From assembly GCA_902778055.1 (NCBI GenBank), contig CACYWL010000007.1, positions 1-64,000 of the forward strand: a stretch of 64,000 nucleotides of DNA, in the 5' to 3' direction. This DNA is from an uncultured Eubacteriales bacterium (GTDB lineage: Bacteria > Bacillota > Clostridia > Christensenellales > Aristaeellaceae). The number at the start of each line of letters is the position of its first letter. Within the stretch, counting starts at the first letter, position 1. The notes beneath the pieces are model-generated. The model had not been told where the DNA came from, ran no database searches, and was given only the letters and a program-made list of their open reading frames with translations. Below, piece by piece: positions 25,039-35,077 of the stretch. A program made the position numbers and the translations under genes.

Positions 25039-28000
25039 ATGATGCGTATCGGAACCAGAACACTGAACGACGGATGGGAATTCACCAAGCTACCTCTGGG
25101 AAGCACCCGCGAGGAGGCGGAGAGCTCCTGCTGGCAAAAGGTCAGCCTGCCTCATGACTGGCTGATCTGGCAGACCGCAGATCTGTATGAGAGCGCCGAC
25201 GCCTGGTATCGTCGCAGAATCCTGAAGGAGGAGGCGGATGCCCCTCACGTGATTCTGTGTTTTGACGGGGTATACATGGACTGTGATGTGCTGCTGAACG
25301 GGGAGATTGTATGCAGCCATGCGTACGGGTATACCGCATTCCAGGCAGATCTGAGCGGGAGGATCCGGGAGGGAGAAAATGAGCTTCTTGTTCATATCCG
25401 GCATCAAAGCCCGAATACCCGGTGGTACTCAGGAAGCGGGATTTACCGGGAAGTAACGCTGAAGACGCTGCCTGAGAATTACATTCTGCCGGACAGCCTG
25501 TATACAGTGACCCGGGAGGATCCTGAAGGATGGTCGCTGCGGGCGGAGGTGGAGACCTCGGGTGAAGGAGAGGTCTGGTTCCATCTGACGGATCCGGAGG
25601 GACGCGAGGCCGGAAAAGGAAAGACCTTGAGTCTCGATGGAAAGGCTTCTTTTGAGATGCGGATACCGGAGGGGATAACATGGAGTCCGGCCAATCCGCG
25701 GCTGTATACCCTTGAGTACGGTCTGGGCGAACAGCGGGAAAGTGTGCGAATCGGGCTGCGGACGCTTCAATTTGATCCGGACAGCGGTTTCCGGATCAAT
25801 GGGGAAGGACTCAAGCTGAAGGGTGTATGTCTTCACCATGATCTCGGAGCACTGGGCGCGGCTTTTCATCCCTCCGCGGCGAGAAGACAGCTGCGCATCA
25901 TGCAGGATATGGGCGTCAATGCCCTGCGGACGAGCCACAATCCGCCGGCAAGACAGATGCTTGATCTGTGCGACGAGATGGGGATTCTTGTGATTGACGA
26001 AGCCTTCGACATGTGGGAACGGCCGAAAACCGAATACGATTACGCACGTTTTTTCCCGGAGCATGAGGAAGAAGATGTGGCCAGCTGGATTCGCCGTGAT
26101 CGCAACCACGCCTGCGTCATCATGTGGTCCATCGGCAACGAGATCTATGATATGTTTGCGGATGAACGCGGTACCGAGGTAACAAGAATTCTGCGGGACC
26201 AGGTGATCAGCCATGATCCGGAGGGGCACGCGAGGGTCACCTTTGGAAGCAATTACATGCCCTGGGAGGGAGCTCAGCGCTGCGCGGAAGAGATTCTTAT
26301 CCCCGGGTACAACTACGCGGAACGGCTATACGAGGAGCATCATAAAAAGCATCCCGATTGGGTCATTTACGGGAGCGAGACCGCAAGCGTACTCAGCAGC
26401 CGGGGAATCTACCACTTTCCCGCCGAAAAAACGATCCTCAGCGACCGGGATCTCCAGTGCTCTGCTCTGGGCAACAGCACCAGCAGCTGGGGAGCGCAGA
26501 GCCTGAAGAAAATGCTCGCGGAGGATCTCAGGAATCCCTTCAGCATGGGTCAGTTTGTTTGGAGCGGATTTGACTACATCGGCGAACCCACTCCCTATCA
26601 TACACGGAGCTGTTATTTCGGGCAGGTGGATACCGCGGGGTTCCCGAAGGATTCATTTTATCTGTTCCAGAGCATGTGGACCGACACGCCCATGATCCAT
26701 ATCGGTGTCCAGTGGGACTGGAATCCGGGACAGATGATTGATATTCCCGTGATGAGCAACTGTGCCAGGATTGAGCTGAAACTGAACGGGGTGAGCCAGG
26801 GATTTCAGAATCTGGAAAGACTGGATGACGAAAAATGCGCCGGTCTGTGGAAACTGCCTTTTGCTCCGGGAGTTCTGACCGCAGTCGGCTATGATGCGGA
26901 TGGACGGATTCTCTGCGAGGATCGGCAGGTAACGCCGGGGGAGACCGCGGGGCTGAGAATCCTGACGGAGAAGAAGACCATCCATTCGGACGGAAGTGAT
27001 CTTGCATTCCTGACGGTCGAAGCAGTGGACACAGCGGGAAATCCGGTCGTCAATGCCCGGGACAGGATCAGCGTCAGCGTGTCCGGCGGCGGTACACTTC
27101 TTGGTGTGGATAACGGGGATGCTGCCGATCCGGATGAATATAAGGGGACTACGAAGCGGCTCTTCGGAGGGAAAATACTGGTCATCGTCGGAGGCAACGG
27201 GAAGGCCGAGCCAATCCGTGTGACCGCGGAAAGCACCTCCGGATGCAGAGCTGAGACGGCGATCCATGTTATCGGAGAGGAGACGGCATGCCGATTTCTG
27301 CCCGAAATTGAGCCGGAAGAAGCACCGGCTGAGATCCCGGTGAGGCGCGTTGAAATTCTTCCGATGGAGGGCTGTGAGCTGACTCAGGAAAAGCCGGAGG
27401 CTGTTTTCGGATGGCGGGTTCACCCTGGGAACGCCTCGGATTTCCGGCTCAGCTGGGAAGTGACCAATGAGACGGGTATTCCCGCTCCGCAGGCTGAGGT
27501 AACTGTCAAGGGTGAACAGGTATTCGTGAAGGCGAGGGGAGACGGGAAACTGATGCTGCGTGCCCTGTATGGGAACACGGCGGATCACCCGGAGAGAATC
27601 AGCCAGATGGAACTGAGTGTTTCCGGAATGGGGGCAATGGCCATGGATCCCTATGGCTTTGTCACCGCAGGTTTGCATGACCTTCAGGAGGGTTGCATCG
27701 GCGCAGGAAACGAGCAGGGAATTGCCTTTGCACGGGAGAACGGTGACAGCATGGTCGGCTTTAGCAGTGTTGATTTCGGAAAAGCCGGAAGCGACCGGGT
27801 GACCCTTTCCATATTTACCCTGGATGACAAATTGTACAGAATCAGGATGTATGACGGGGATCCGCGAAAGGGCGGAAGGCTGATCCACACGATGGATTAT
27901 CAGAAGCCCAGCATCTGGAACGTTTACCAGGATGAAAGCTACACTCTGCCGGAGAGACTGTGCGGAATTCATACGATCTGCTTTGTTGCGGATAGAAAAT

Positions 28001-28401
28001 TCCATTTCAGGGGGTTCAGTTTCGAGAAGCAAAGCCGAGCCTATACCTGGCAGGATGCATGTCAGGCGGATAGGGTCTATGGAGACAGTTACCGGCAGGA
28101 AGGCCGATGGATCAGGGAGATCGGCAACAACGTTTCTCTGACCTGGGACGACATGGACTTCGGAGATGCCCGGGAAGCAGGGCTGGAAATCGAAGGCCGG
28201 ACCGCACTGGAAAACAACGCTGTCACGATCCGCCTGGAAAGCGAAAGCGGGGAAACGGCAACTGAGCTGGTAAGCTTCTCCGGAACAGAAGAAGGGAAAC
28301 AGTGCTTCCGGATTGCTGTGCCGGGGGGCAGGACCAGGGTCAGCTTTGTTTTCCTTCCCGGGAGTCAGTTTGACTTTGGCGGCTTCCGTTTCACAAAGTA
28401 G
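25039..28401 (+). CDS. Glycoside hydrolase family 2 (beta-galactosidase type) with C-terminal accessory domains
   Basis: A 1120-residue cytoplasmic GH2 (no signal peptide). A sugar-binding domain (about 1-170) and immunoglobulin-like domain lead to the TIM barrel (about 270-560) with acid/base Glu in WSIGNEIYD (about 366) and nucleophile Glu in YGSETAS (about 445). A DUF4982-like domain follows (ELKLNGVSQGF), an Ig-like module (about 650-750, LTVEAVDTAGNPVVNARD) and two C-terminal beta-sandwich carbohydrate-binding-like modules (about 880-1000 and 1010-1120). Likely exo-acting on beta-galactosides or related beta-linked oligosaccharides; specificity is not readable. AAAGGAG seven bases upstream favours ATG 25039. 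Confidence 0.92.
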   Translation: MMRIGTRTLNDGWEFTKLPLGSTREEAESSCWQKVSLPHDWLIWQTADLYESADAWYRRRILKEEADAPHVILCFDGVYMDCDVLLNGEIVCSHAYGYTAFQADLSGRIREGENELLVHIRHQSPNTRWYSGSGIYREVTLKTLPENYILPDSLYTVTREDPEGWSLRAEVETSGEGEVWFHLTDPEGREAGKGKTLSLDGKASFEMRIPEGITWSPANPRLYTLEYGLGEQRESVRIGLRTLQFDPDSGFRINGEGLKLKGVCLHHDLGALGAAFHPSAARRQLRIMQDMGVNALRTSHNPPARQMLDLCDEMGILVIDEAFDMWERPKTEYDYARFFPEHEEEDVASWIRRDRNHACVIMWSIGNEIYDMFADERGTEVTRILRDQVISHDPEGHARVTFGSNYMPWEGAQRCAEEILIPGYNYAERLYEEHHKKHPDWVIYGSETASVLSSRGIYHFPAEKTILSDRDLQCSALGNSTSSWGAQSLKKMLAEDLRNPFSMGQFVWSGFDYIGEPTPYHTRSCYFGQVDTAGFPKDSFYLFQSMWTDTPMIHIGVQWDWNPGQMIDIPVMSNCARIELKLNGVSQGFQNLERLDDEKCAGLWKLPFAPGVLTAVGYDADGRILCEDRQVTPGETAGLRILTEKKTIHSDGSDLAFLTVEAVDTAGNPVVNARDRISVSVSGGGTLLGVDNGDAADPDEYKGTTKRLFGGKILVIVGGNGKAEPIRVTAESTSGCRAETAIHVIGEETACRFLPEIEPEEAPAEIPVRRVEILPMEGCELTQEKPEAVFGWRVHPGNASDFRLSWEVTNETGIPAPQAEVTVKGEQVFVKARGDGKLMLRALYGNTADHPERISQMELSVSGMGAMAMDPYGFVTAGLHDLQEGCIGAGNEQGIAFARENGDSMVGFSSVDFGKAGSDRVTLSIFTLDDKLYRIRMYDGDPRKGGRLIHTMDYQKPSIWNVYQDESYTLPERLCGIHTICFVADRKFHFRGFSFEKQSRAYTWQDACQADRVYGDSYRQEGRWIREIGNNVSLTWDDMDFGDAREAGLEIEGRTALENNAVTIRLESESGETATELVSFSGTEEGKQCFRIAVPGGRTRVSFVFLPGSQFDFGGFRFTK

Positions 28402-28528
28402 ACAGAATAACATTTTCAGGGTATAATCAGGTCGTTCATTCCGGTGGGAAAGAGAGAAAAGGCAGGTTCCGAGGCAAAATCCGGAACCTGTCCGAAACCG
28501 CGGGATGTAAGGACCAAGGAGGAAATGT

Positions 28529-29671
28529 ATGATCATCGGCGAGCTGACGGAAACCTATCCGCCCATGCAGGACGGGGTGGGCCGGGTCTGCTGGGCCTAC
28601 TGCCAGACGCTGGAAAAGATGGGCCACAGAGCCTTCTATATCGCCCCTGAGGATCCGGCTCACTCCCGTTTTGAAGGGCTGGAAACCATTCTCTACAAGG
28701 GACTGCAGATTCCCGGCCAGAATTATCGCCTCGGGGTGCCTGACTGGAGCCGCGAATTCCGGAAAACCATTCGCGGGATTCCCTTTGATATTCTGCATAT
28801 TCATTCGCCCTTTCTCAGCGCACGGGTGGCGTTGGAGATTCAAAAGAGCAATCCGCGGATCCCGATCGTTGCCACCTTTCACAGCAAGTATTACGATGAT
28901 GCCTTCAAGATTACTCACAGCAAAAGGATTTCCAGCGGGGTGGTCAGCGTAGTGCTCAATGTGTACAACAAATGCGATGCCGTATGGACAGTGAACCATG
29001 AAACGGCTGAGGTGCTTCGGGCCTACGGATACCGGGGAGCTGTCGACATCGCTCCCAACGGTACCGACCTTTATGAAATAGATTATGATAAAGCAGCGGA
29101 AACACGTGCACGGCTTGGAATTCCGGAAGAGAGAAAGGTTCTTCTTTTTGTCGGGCAGATCAGCAGGAAAAAGAACATCCATTCCGTGCTCCAGGCGGCG
29201 GCCATTTTGAAAAAGCAGGGCCTGGATTTTGTGCTTCTTCTTGCAGGAGACGGCCCCGACCGCGGGAACCTGGAGAAGCTGGCGGGAGATCTGGATATCC
29301 GGGATCGTACCGGCTTCCTCGGTTTTATCCGAGCGGGAGAAGAGCTGCACAGTCTGTACGCCCTGTCCGATCTGTTTGTTTTTCCCTCGATCTACGATAA
29401 CGCACCGATGGTCGTCCGAGAGGCGGCGACGAATGAGACTCCTTCGGTGCTGATTCGCGGGAGCTGCAGCGCGGAGGGCATTGAGGACGGGATGAACGGT
29501 TTCCTGTGCGAAAACAGCCCGGAGGACATTGCCCGAACCATTCAGGAAGCACTGCCGAAGGCACGTGAGGCCGGGCGGGCCGCGAGAAGGACGATCCCAA
29601 GACCCTGGGACGAAATCATGACGGATGTTGTCCGGAAATATCAAGCATTAATTGACCGGAAGAGAGTATAG
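28529..29671 (+). CDS. Glycosyltransferase family 4
   Basis: A 380-residue GT-B glycosyltransferase. The N-terminal domain has GELTETYPPMQDGVGRVCWAYC and the DILHIHSPF motif; the C-terminal donor-binding domain has FVGQISRKKNI, LAGDGPDRGNLE and the E-x7-E-like PSIYDNAPMVVREAAT(N)ETP, where the second Glu holds the nucleotide sugar. It resembles diacylglycerol glucosyltransferases and capsule-type mannosyltransferases, so a glycolipid or envelope glycan product is likely. The flippase-like gene begins two bases after its stop, arguing for a joint role in envelope glycolipid synthesis. Confidence 0.88.
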   Translation: MIIGELTETYPPMQDGVGRVCWAYCQTLEKMGHRAFYIAPEDPAHSRFEGLETILYKGLQIPGQNYRLGVPDWSREFRKTIRGIPFDILHIHSPFLSARVALEIQKSNPRIPIVATFHSKYYDDAFKITHSKRISSGVVSVVLNVYNKCDAVWTVNHETAEVLRAYGYRGAVDIAPNGTDLYEIDYDKAAETRARLGIPEERKVLLFVGQISRKKNIHSVLQAAAILKKQGLDFVLLLAGDGPDRGNLEKLAGDLDIRDRTGFLGFIRAGEELHSLYALSDLFVFPSIYDNAPMVVREAATNETPSVLIRGSCSAEGIEDGMNGFLCENSPEDIARTIQEALPKAREAGRAARRTIPRPWDEIMTDVVRKYQALIDRKRV

Positions 29672-29672
29672 C

Positions 29673-30728
29673 ATGAAGGTGAACCTGAAAAAGCTGCTGA
29701 GCATGGGACTTGTGATCGCGAGCATCGCCGCGGTCATCGGGATCGCCTTCAGCAACAGCGAACTCGAAGATGCCTGGCAGGCCCTCGGAGCCCTGCAGCC
29801 CGTATGGGTGCTGGGCATTTTCGGGTGCTGGTTTGTCTATATGTTCTTCGACGCCTTGAGCGGATGGATTTATCTGAGACGTGAAGGGTTCAAAATCAGT
29901 CTGGGACGCGCTGTGAATGCCTGCCTGATCGGTTTTTACTACAGCAATGTGACGCCTTCCAGCGCCGGCGGACAGCCTATGCAGGTTAACAGCCTGCGAA
30001 AGGCGGGAATACCTGTCGGATACGGAACCATGACCGCAACAATCCGGTTTGTGTGCAACCAGTTTGCCATCTGTGCCATGAGCATGATTTTCTGGATGCT
30101 GAACCGGAATTTTGTTCTGCAGCAGCTGGGTGATAAGGTGTGGCTTGCCCGGCTTGGATGGGCCATCAACTTTGCAGGCGTCCCCCTGTGCCTGATGGCT
30201 GCCTTTCAGCGAAATCTGATTCAGCGGATTGCCGCATGGGTGATTCGGCTCGGGAAGAAAATTCATCTGGTGAAGGATGAGGAGGGGGCCCTTGTCACCA
30301 CGACCAATGTGCTGGATACCTATCATACCGCATTGCTGGACCTTGCCCGGCGCCCCCTTCAGATTCTCGTTCAGCTGTTATGCTCCTGCATCAGCCTGCT
30401 TGGGCTGATTGGCGCAATCTACTTTGTATATCATGCATTTGGATTCAGCGGGACACCATGGTATCAGCTGCTGACCATCAGCTTTCTTCTGTATATCAGC
30501 GCGTGCTATACCCCACTGCCCGGTGCCAGCGGCGCTCAGGAGGGCGGGTTCCTGCTGTACTATGACGGCATTATTCCCGGGGATCGCATTGGACTGGCTT
30601 TGCTGGTCTGGAGATTTTTCACCTACTACATGTTTTTGATTGTCGGCGTGGTGGATGTGATTCTGGATAAGGTACTCATCTCCATGGAAAACCGGCGGAA
30701 AAAGCAGAAAATCGACGGACAGCCCTGA
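29673..30728 (+). CDS. Flippase-like (LPG synthase TM/UPF0104) membrane protein
   Basis: A 351-residue protein with about eight membrane spans and the conserved SNVTPSSAGGQPMQV loop and ..PGASGAQEGGFLLYY near the C-terminal part, the signatures of the lysylphosphatidylglycerol synthase transmembrane/UPF0104 family. Without the aminoacyl-transferase domain such proteins are thought to move or recognise lipid-linked glycans. Start 29673 gives MKVNLKK and sits one base after the glycosyltransferase TAG, so translation is coupled. Together they suggest a two-gene glycolipid unit. Confidence 0.87.
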   Translation: MKVNLKKLLSMGLVIASIAAVIGIAFSNSELEDAWQALGALQPVWVLGIFGCWFVYMFFDALSGWIYLRREGFKISLGRAVNACLIGFYYSNVTPSSAGGQPMQVNSLRKAGIPVGYGTMTATIRFVCNQFAICAMSMIFWMLNRNFVLQQLGDKVWLARLGWAINFAGVPLCLMAAFQRNLIQRIAAWVIRLGKKIHLVKDEEGALVTTTNVLDTYHTALLDLARRPLQILVQLLCSCISLLGLIGAIYFVYHAFGFSGTPWYQLLTISFLLYISACYTPLPGASGAQEGGFLLYYDGIIPGDRIGLALLVWRFFTYYMFLIVGVVDVILDKVLISMENRRKKQKIDGQP

Positions 30729-30818
30729 CATTCGAGAGTAGAATGCCGGGGCTTTTTCAGAAATGCGGGCGGGAAGACCGCAGTGCCGTTTAACAAAACG
30801 CACGGAGGAAAAACCGAT

Positions 30819-31805
30819 ATGACTGAGAAAAGGAGTATCTGGCCCCTGCTGCGGAGAGGCCTGTATCTCTGCCTTTTTGTATTCGGACTGTGGGGATATA
30901 TTTACAGCTATACGCAGCCGACTCAGCAGGCTGTGATCACAAGCGTTGGGACAGTGACCTCACGCTCGCACCGCCCGCGGCACGGCAGCTCCTATACGAC
31001 CTATCACTGCAGGGTCGGGATTGAGATGAACGAAAACGGAGAAACCGTCCGCGGAGAGGTAGAAGTGGCTTATCGGACCCTATGGTCCCCGCCGAAGCGC
31101 GGCATGAGCCTGGAGGTGGGGCGGAATCCTCTGGGGGAGCTGGTTGCGATTCCCGATCTGAAACTGCGGGAAATCACTCTTTTTATGTGGGTTATCGGGG
31201 GAGTTTTCCTGATCGGTTCATGGCTTGCGGCCAAGGGACAGAGCGAGAAGGAACAGGAGAATATTCGTACCAGCGGCTCCGCGGTTCCCGGGGAGAAAGA
31301 AAACGGGGAAGATGCAGAAGAAAACCTGCCCGGAACTCTGCGTCGGCTGAAGAAGGACGGGTACTGCTGGAATGGGAAACTTGGAGAGGATTACGTAAAA
31401 AGGCAAGCGGATCAGGTTGTCAAAATCATGGGGGTTGTCTGCCTGTGCATTCTTCTGGCCGCGTTTGCTATCAGCGGCGGAGGCGGACAAATCGAATTTA
31501 TGCTTGTCATGCTCGCAACGGATGCGATGCTGATGGGCGTGGCTTTTCTGATCCGGTGGCTGATGCCGCGGATGTCCGGAAACCGTACCATGTATTATGA
31601 AATGCGGGAAGACGGGATTGTAATCGGAAGCGGAAAGAGCAGCATCTATTTTCCCTGGGAGAGGATCCTGGAAATCCGGGACCAGGGGGAATATCTGGAG
31701 ATTGCCGGAAAAATCAGGAAGGAGCGGATTTATGCCTCTGACGAGGAAAAACCATTTATCAGGGAGTTTATTGTTCTTCATCTGCTCTCCGGAAGGATTG
31801 TCTGA
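30819..31805 (+). CDS. Membrane protein of unknown function, DUF3592-like N-terminal part
   Basis: A 328-residue protein with four membrane segments: about 8-26, 108-128, 205-225 and 232-252. Between the first two lies an extracytoplasmic beta-rich segment (GTVTSRSHRPRHGSS.TTYHCRVGIEM...) resembling DUF3592 domains. A charged Lys/Glu linker (130-190) follows, and the C-terminal third is cytoplasmic and beta-rich with a YFPWERILEI motif like bacterial PH (YcxB-type) domains. GGAGG ten bases before ATG 30819 supports the start. Role unknown. Confidence 0.65.
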   Translation: MTEKRSIWPLLRRGLYLCLFVFGLWGYIYSYTQPTQQAVITSVGTVTSRSHRPRHGSSYTTYHCRVGIEMNENGETVRGEVEVAYRTLWSPPKRGMSLEVGRNPLGELVAIPDLKLREITLFMWVIGGVFLIGSWLAAKGQSEKEQENIRTSGSAVPGEKENGEDAEENLPGTLRRLKKDGYCWNGKLGEDYVKRQADQVVKIMGVVCLCILLAAFAISGGGGQIEFMLVMLATDAMLMGVAFLIRWLMPRMSGNRTMYYEMREDGIVIGSGKSSIYFPWERILEIRDQGEYLEIAGKIRKERIYASDEEKPFIREFIVLHLLSGRIV

Positions 31806-31835
31806 TCCTTCTGAGGATTTGTCTCCGGGTTTTCA

Positions 31836-31864
31836 TTGAAAGCCCGGACGGAGTATGATATACT
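31836..31864 (+). promoter_or_regulatory. Promoter of the alpha-mannosidase gene, with palindromic operator
   Basis: TTGAAA (31836-31841), 17-base spacer, TATACT (31859-31864). The perfect palindrome GAGTATGATATACTC (31851-31865) covers the whole -10 box, where a bound repressor would block RNA polymerase. Confidence 0.65.
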
Positions 31865-31909
31865 CGCTTTACGATACAATCTTCCGCGGAAAACAGGGAG
31901 GAAATGAAT

Positions 31910-34900
31910 ATGCCGATGTTTTTTCTGGACAAGCGGGCCCAGGTTATCTGCAACGAACTGAAAAAGGAATCCATCCGACAGAAGCAGCTGATCGAAAGTT
32001 GGGAAATGGCTGAAGGAGACTTCGTTACGCCCGAGCAGGCGGCCAGAGAAGGAGCTTTCTTTCCGTTTGACAGCCGAAAGGATCACTGGTACGGCCCGGA
32101 CAGGCACTGCTGGTTCCGAACCGGGATGACTGTGCCGGAAGCCTTTGACGGGAAGCCTCTGTGGCTGAATATCCGAACTCAGATTGAGGAATGGGATGAT
32201 GCCAAGAATCCGCAGTTTCTGCTGTTTGTGAACGGAGAGGTGGTCCAGGGGATTGACATCAATCATCGGGATGTGCTCCTGACCCGGAATGCCCGCGGTG
32301 GGCAGCAGTACAGACTGGATCTGCAAAGCTATACCGGCACCCTGCACAGCGAATTCAACCTGCTTGTGGAAATGCGGGAGATTGATCCTGAAATCGAGGG
32401 ATTGTACTGGGATCTTCAGGTTCCGCTGCAGGCTTTTGACCGGCTTGGTGACGAGGAGAGCAGCCGGAGCCGGAGAGAGCTGACCCGGGTGATCAATGAA
32501 ACCGTGAACCTGCTGGATCTTCGTATTCCGTATTCAGATGATTATTATGAAAGCCTTCGGGAAGCAAGAAGCTATATCCGGAAGCATCTGTATGAGGAGC
32601 TGGCGGGACGGGACGAGGTGATCGCCACCTGCATAGGGCATACGCATATCGATGTGGCCTGGTGGTGGACTGTATCCCAGACCAGGGAAAAGGCCTGCCG
32701 GTCCTTTGCGACGGTGTTGAAGCTGATGGACGAGTATCCGAATTACCGCTTCATGTCCAGTCAGCCCCAGCTGTACCAGTTCGTGAAGGAACGGCATCCG
32801 GAACTGATGGAAAAAATCCGGAAAAGAGTGCAGGAAGGCCGCTGGGAGCCCGAGGGCGGCATGTGGGTCGAGGCGGATACCAATCTGACGAGCGGGGAAA
32901 GCCTGATCCGCCAGTTCCTTCACGGAAAGAGATTCTTTCGGAAAGAATTCGGCGTGGATAATCGGATCCTCTGGCTTCCGGACGTATTCGGCTATTCCGG
33001 CGCACTGCCTCAGATCATGAAGATCTGCGGGATTGAGTATTTTATGACTACCAAGCTGGCCTGGAACCAGTTCAATAAGATGCCCTACGATACTTTCCTG
33101 TGGCGGGGCATTGACGGAACAGAAATCCTGTCCCATCTGATTACTACTCTTGGCGTTGGCCAGCCGGTTGAGAATTTCTTTACCACCTACAATGGCATGC
33201 TTCATCCGGATGCGCTGATCGGCGGATGGCAGCGTTATCAGCAGAAGGAAATCAACAACGATATTCTTGTCTCTTACGGATACGGCGACGGCGGCGGCGG
33301 TCCGACCAGAGAGATGCTCGAAACCTCCGGGCGGATGGAAAAGGGCATTACCGGACTGCCGAGAGTCCGGCAGGCCTTTGCCCGCACCTTCTTTGATGAG
33401 CTGAAGGCCAGGGTCAGGGATAACCCGCGCCTGCCTACCTGGGAGGGTGAGCTGTATTTCGAATACCATCGGGGGACGCTGACCTCCATGGCTCAAAACA
33501 AACGCGGCAACCGGAAAGCTGAAATCGGACTGATGGATCTGGAAACCATCGCTGCACTGACCTCAGAGCTGATGCCTTATCCGGCGGAGGCGCTGGACAG
33601 AATCTGGAAGACGGTCCTGATTAACCAGTTCCACGACATCCTTCCCGGATCTTCCATACACGAAGTGTATGAGGTCTGCAGGAATGAGTACGAACAGGCA
33701 CAGAAAGAGATTGAACAGCTGGAGAAGGAAAGACTGGCTGTGCTGGCCCCCGCGTCCGAGAATATTACCATCCTGAACACCAAGGGCTTTGCTGCCGGGG
33801 AAACCGTGATGCTGGGCAGCCTGGACGCTGCTTCCCTCGTTGACGGGAACGGAAAACGCTGGCCTGTTCAGCAGACCGCAGAGGGCGCTGTTGCCTATCT
33901 GGAGGATTTGCCAGCGAAGGGTTACAGAACCTACGCTGTTTCAAAAGATCCCGTGGAGAAAGAGTCGCCCTTTGTGATTCGGGAAAAGAGCATTGAGACC
34001 CCCTTCTATCAGATCGAATTCGACGGACAGGGTATGATCACAAGACTGTACGACCGGGAAGCGGAGCGTGATGCCCTTGTGCCCGGACAGCGCGGGAACC
34101 TGATCCGAATGTATGAGGATAAACCGATCTATTATGATGACTGGGATATCGATATTTTCTACTCCGAGAAGGGGTGGGATGCGGACGATGTACAGAGAAT
34201 GGAATGGATTGAGCAGGGACCGGTCCGGGCTACCCTGGAAATTGAACGAAAAATCAGCGCCTGTTTGATCCGCCAGAAAATCCATTTCTATGCAGACTGC
34301 AGAAGAATCGACTTCGAGACCACGCTGGACTGGCATGTGCATCAGCATATTCTGAAGGTTTATTTCCCGACTGCCGTTCATTCCGACGAGGCGACGTTCG
34401 ACATCCAGTTCGGAAGCGTAAAACGGAAAATCCATACCAACACCAGTTGGGACTGGGCCCGCTTTGAGAGCTGCGGACAGAAATGGATGGATATTTCCGA
34501 GGGACATTACGGCGTTTCTCTGATGAATGACTGCAAGTACGGTCATTCCGCCAAGGACGGAGTGATTGCACTGACACTGGTCAAATCCGGGATTGAACCG
34601 AATCCGGAATGCGACCAGGGTGAGCATCGCTTCACCTATTCCCTGTATCCTCACGCAGGGGACTGGAGATGCGGCACTATTCCGGAAGCATACTGCCTGA
34701 ACCAGCCCAGTCATTCTGTAAGAGGCGGAACCGCAGGGGACTGCTTCAGCCTGGCTCATACCGCGGATCCAAATGTGATGCTTGAAACGATCAAGCGGGC
34801 AGAGGACGGAGATGGATGGATCCTGAGACTGTACGAAACCGATAACGCCAGGACCAGGACAGCCCTGTACTGGAATCGTCCGGTGGCTTCTGTTGAGGAA

Positions 34901-35017
34901 TGCAACGGACTGGAGGAAAAACAGGGAGAGCAGGAGTTCCGGATCCGCCGGGATGGCAGCGCAGAGATTCCCTTTGTGATCAAGCCTTTCGAAATCAAGT
35001 CCTTCCGTATCCGGTAA
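31910..35017 (+). CDS. Alpha-mannosidase, glycoside hydrolase family 38
   Basis: A 1035-residue cytoplasmic GH38 enzyme that removes alpha-linked mannose from glycan fragments. The zinc site HTHID in IGHTHIDVAWWW is at about residue 242; the nucleophile Asp is in WLPDVFGYSGALPQI (about 357); PEGGMWVEADTNL and NQFHDILPGSSIHEVY (zinc His) follow, then the middle helical domain and large C-terminal beta-domains (ITRLYDREAERD). The N-terminal 220 residues are a jelly-roll. AGGGAGG eight bases upstream favours ATG 31910 over 31904. It has its own promoter with a palindrome, so it is probably substrate-induced. Confidence 0.95.
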   Translation: MPMFFLDKRAQVICNELKKESIRQKQLIESWEMAEGDFVTPEQAAREGAFFPFDSRKDHWYGPDRHCWFRTGMTVPEAFDGKPLWLNIRTQIEEWDDAKNPQFLLFVNGEVVQGIDINHRDVLLTRNARGGQQYRLDLQSYTGTLHSEFNLLVEMREIDPEIEGLYWDLQVPLQAFDRLGDEESSRSRRELTRVINETVNLLDLRIPYSDDYYESLREARSYIRKHLYEELAGRDEVIATCIGHTHIDVAWWWTVSQTREKACRSFATVLKLMDEYPNYRFMSSQPQLYQFVKERHPELMEKIRKRVQEGRWEPEGGMWVEADTNLTSGESLIRQFLHGKRFFRKEFGVDNRILWLPDVFGYSGALPQIMKICGIEYFMTTKLAWNQFNKMPYDTFLWRGIDGTEILSHLITTLGVGQPVENFFTTYNGMLHPDALIGGWQRYQQKEINNDILVSYGYGDGGGGPTREMLETSGRMEKGITGLPRVRQAFARTFFDELKARVRDNPRLPTWEGELYFEYHRGTLTSMAQNKRGNRKAEIGLMDLETIAALTSELMPYPAEALDRIWKTVLINQFHDILPGSSIHEVYEVCRNEYEQAQKEIEQLEKERLAVLAPASENITILNTKGFAAGETVMLGSLDAASLVDGNGKRWPVQQTAEGAVAYLEDLPAKGYRTYAVSKDPVEKESPFVIREKSIETPFYQIEFDGQGMITRLYDREAERDALVPGQRGNLIRMYEDKPIYYDDWDIDIFYSEKGWDADDVQRMEWIEQGPVRATLEIERKISACLIRQKIHFYADCRRIDFETTLDWHVHQHILKVYFPTAVHSDEATFDIQFGSVKRKIHTNTSWDWARFESCGQKWMDISEGHYGVSLMNDCKYGHSAKDGVIALTLVKSGIEPNPECDQGEHRFTYSLYPHAGDWRCGTIPEAYCLNQPSHSVRGGTAGDCFSLAHTADPNVMLETIKRAEDGDGWILRLYETDNARTRTALYWNRPVASVEECNGLEEKQGEQEFRIRRDGSAEIPFVIKPFEIKSFRIR

Positions 35018-35029
35018 GGAAAAACTTCC

Positions 35030-35073
35030 GCCGACCGGCTGACCCTTTCGGGACAGACCGGCCGGCTTTTTTT
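35030..35073 (+). terminator. Terminator after the alpha-mannosidase gene
   Basis: A long hairpin: GCCG-A-CCGG / CCGG-C-CGGC extended by CTG/CAG and CCC/GGG with a TTTC tip, followed by seven T. Confidence 0.85.
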
Positions 35074-35077
35074 ACCC

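Noticed and set aside
26653..28536. 627-codon minus-strand ORF opposite the GH2 gene
   Set aside because: No start context or domain; the plus-strand C-terminal modules of the GH2 enzyme explain the open frame.
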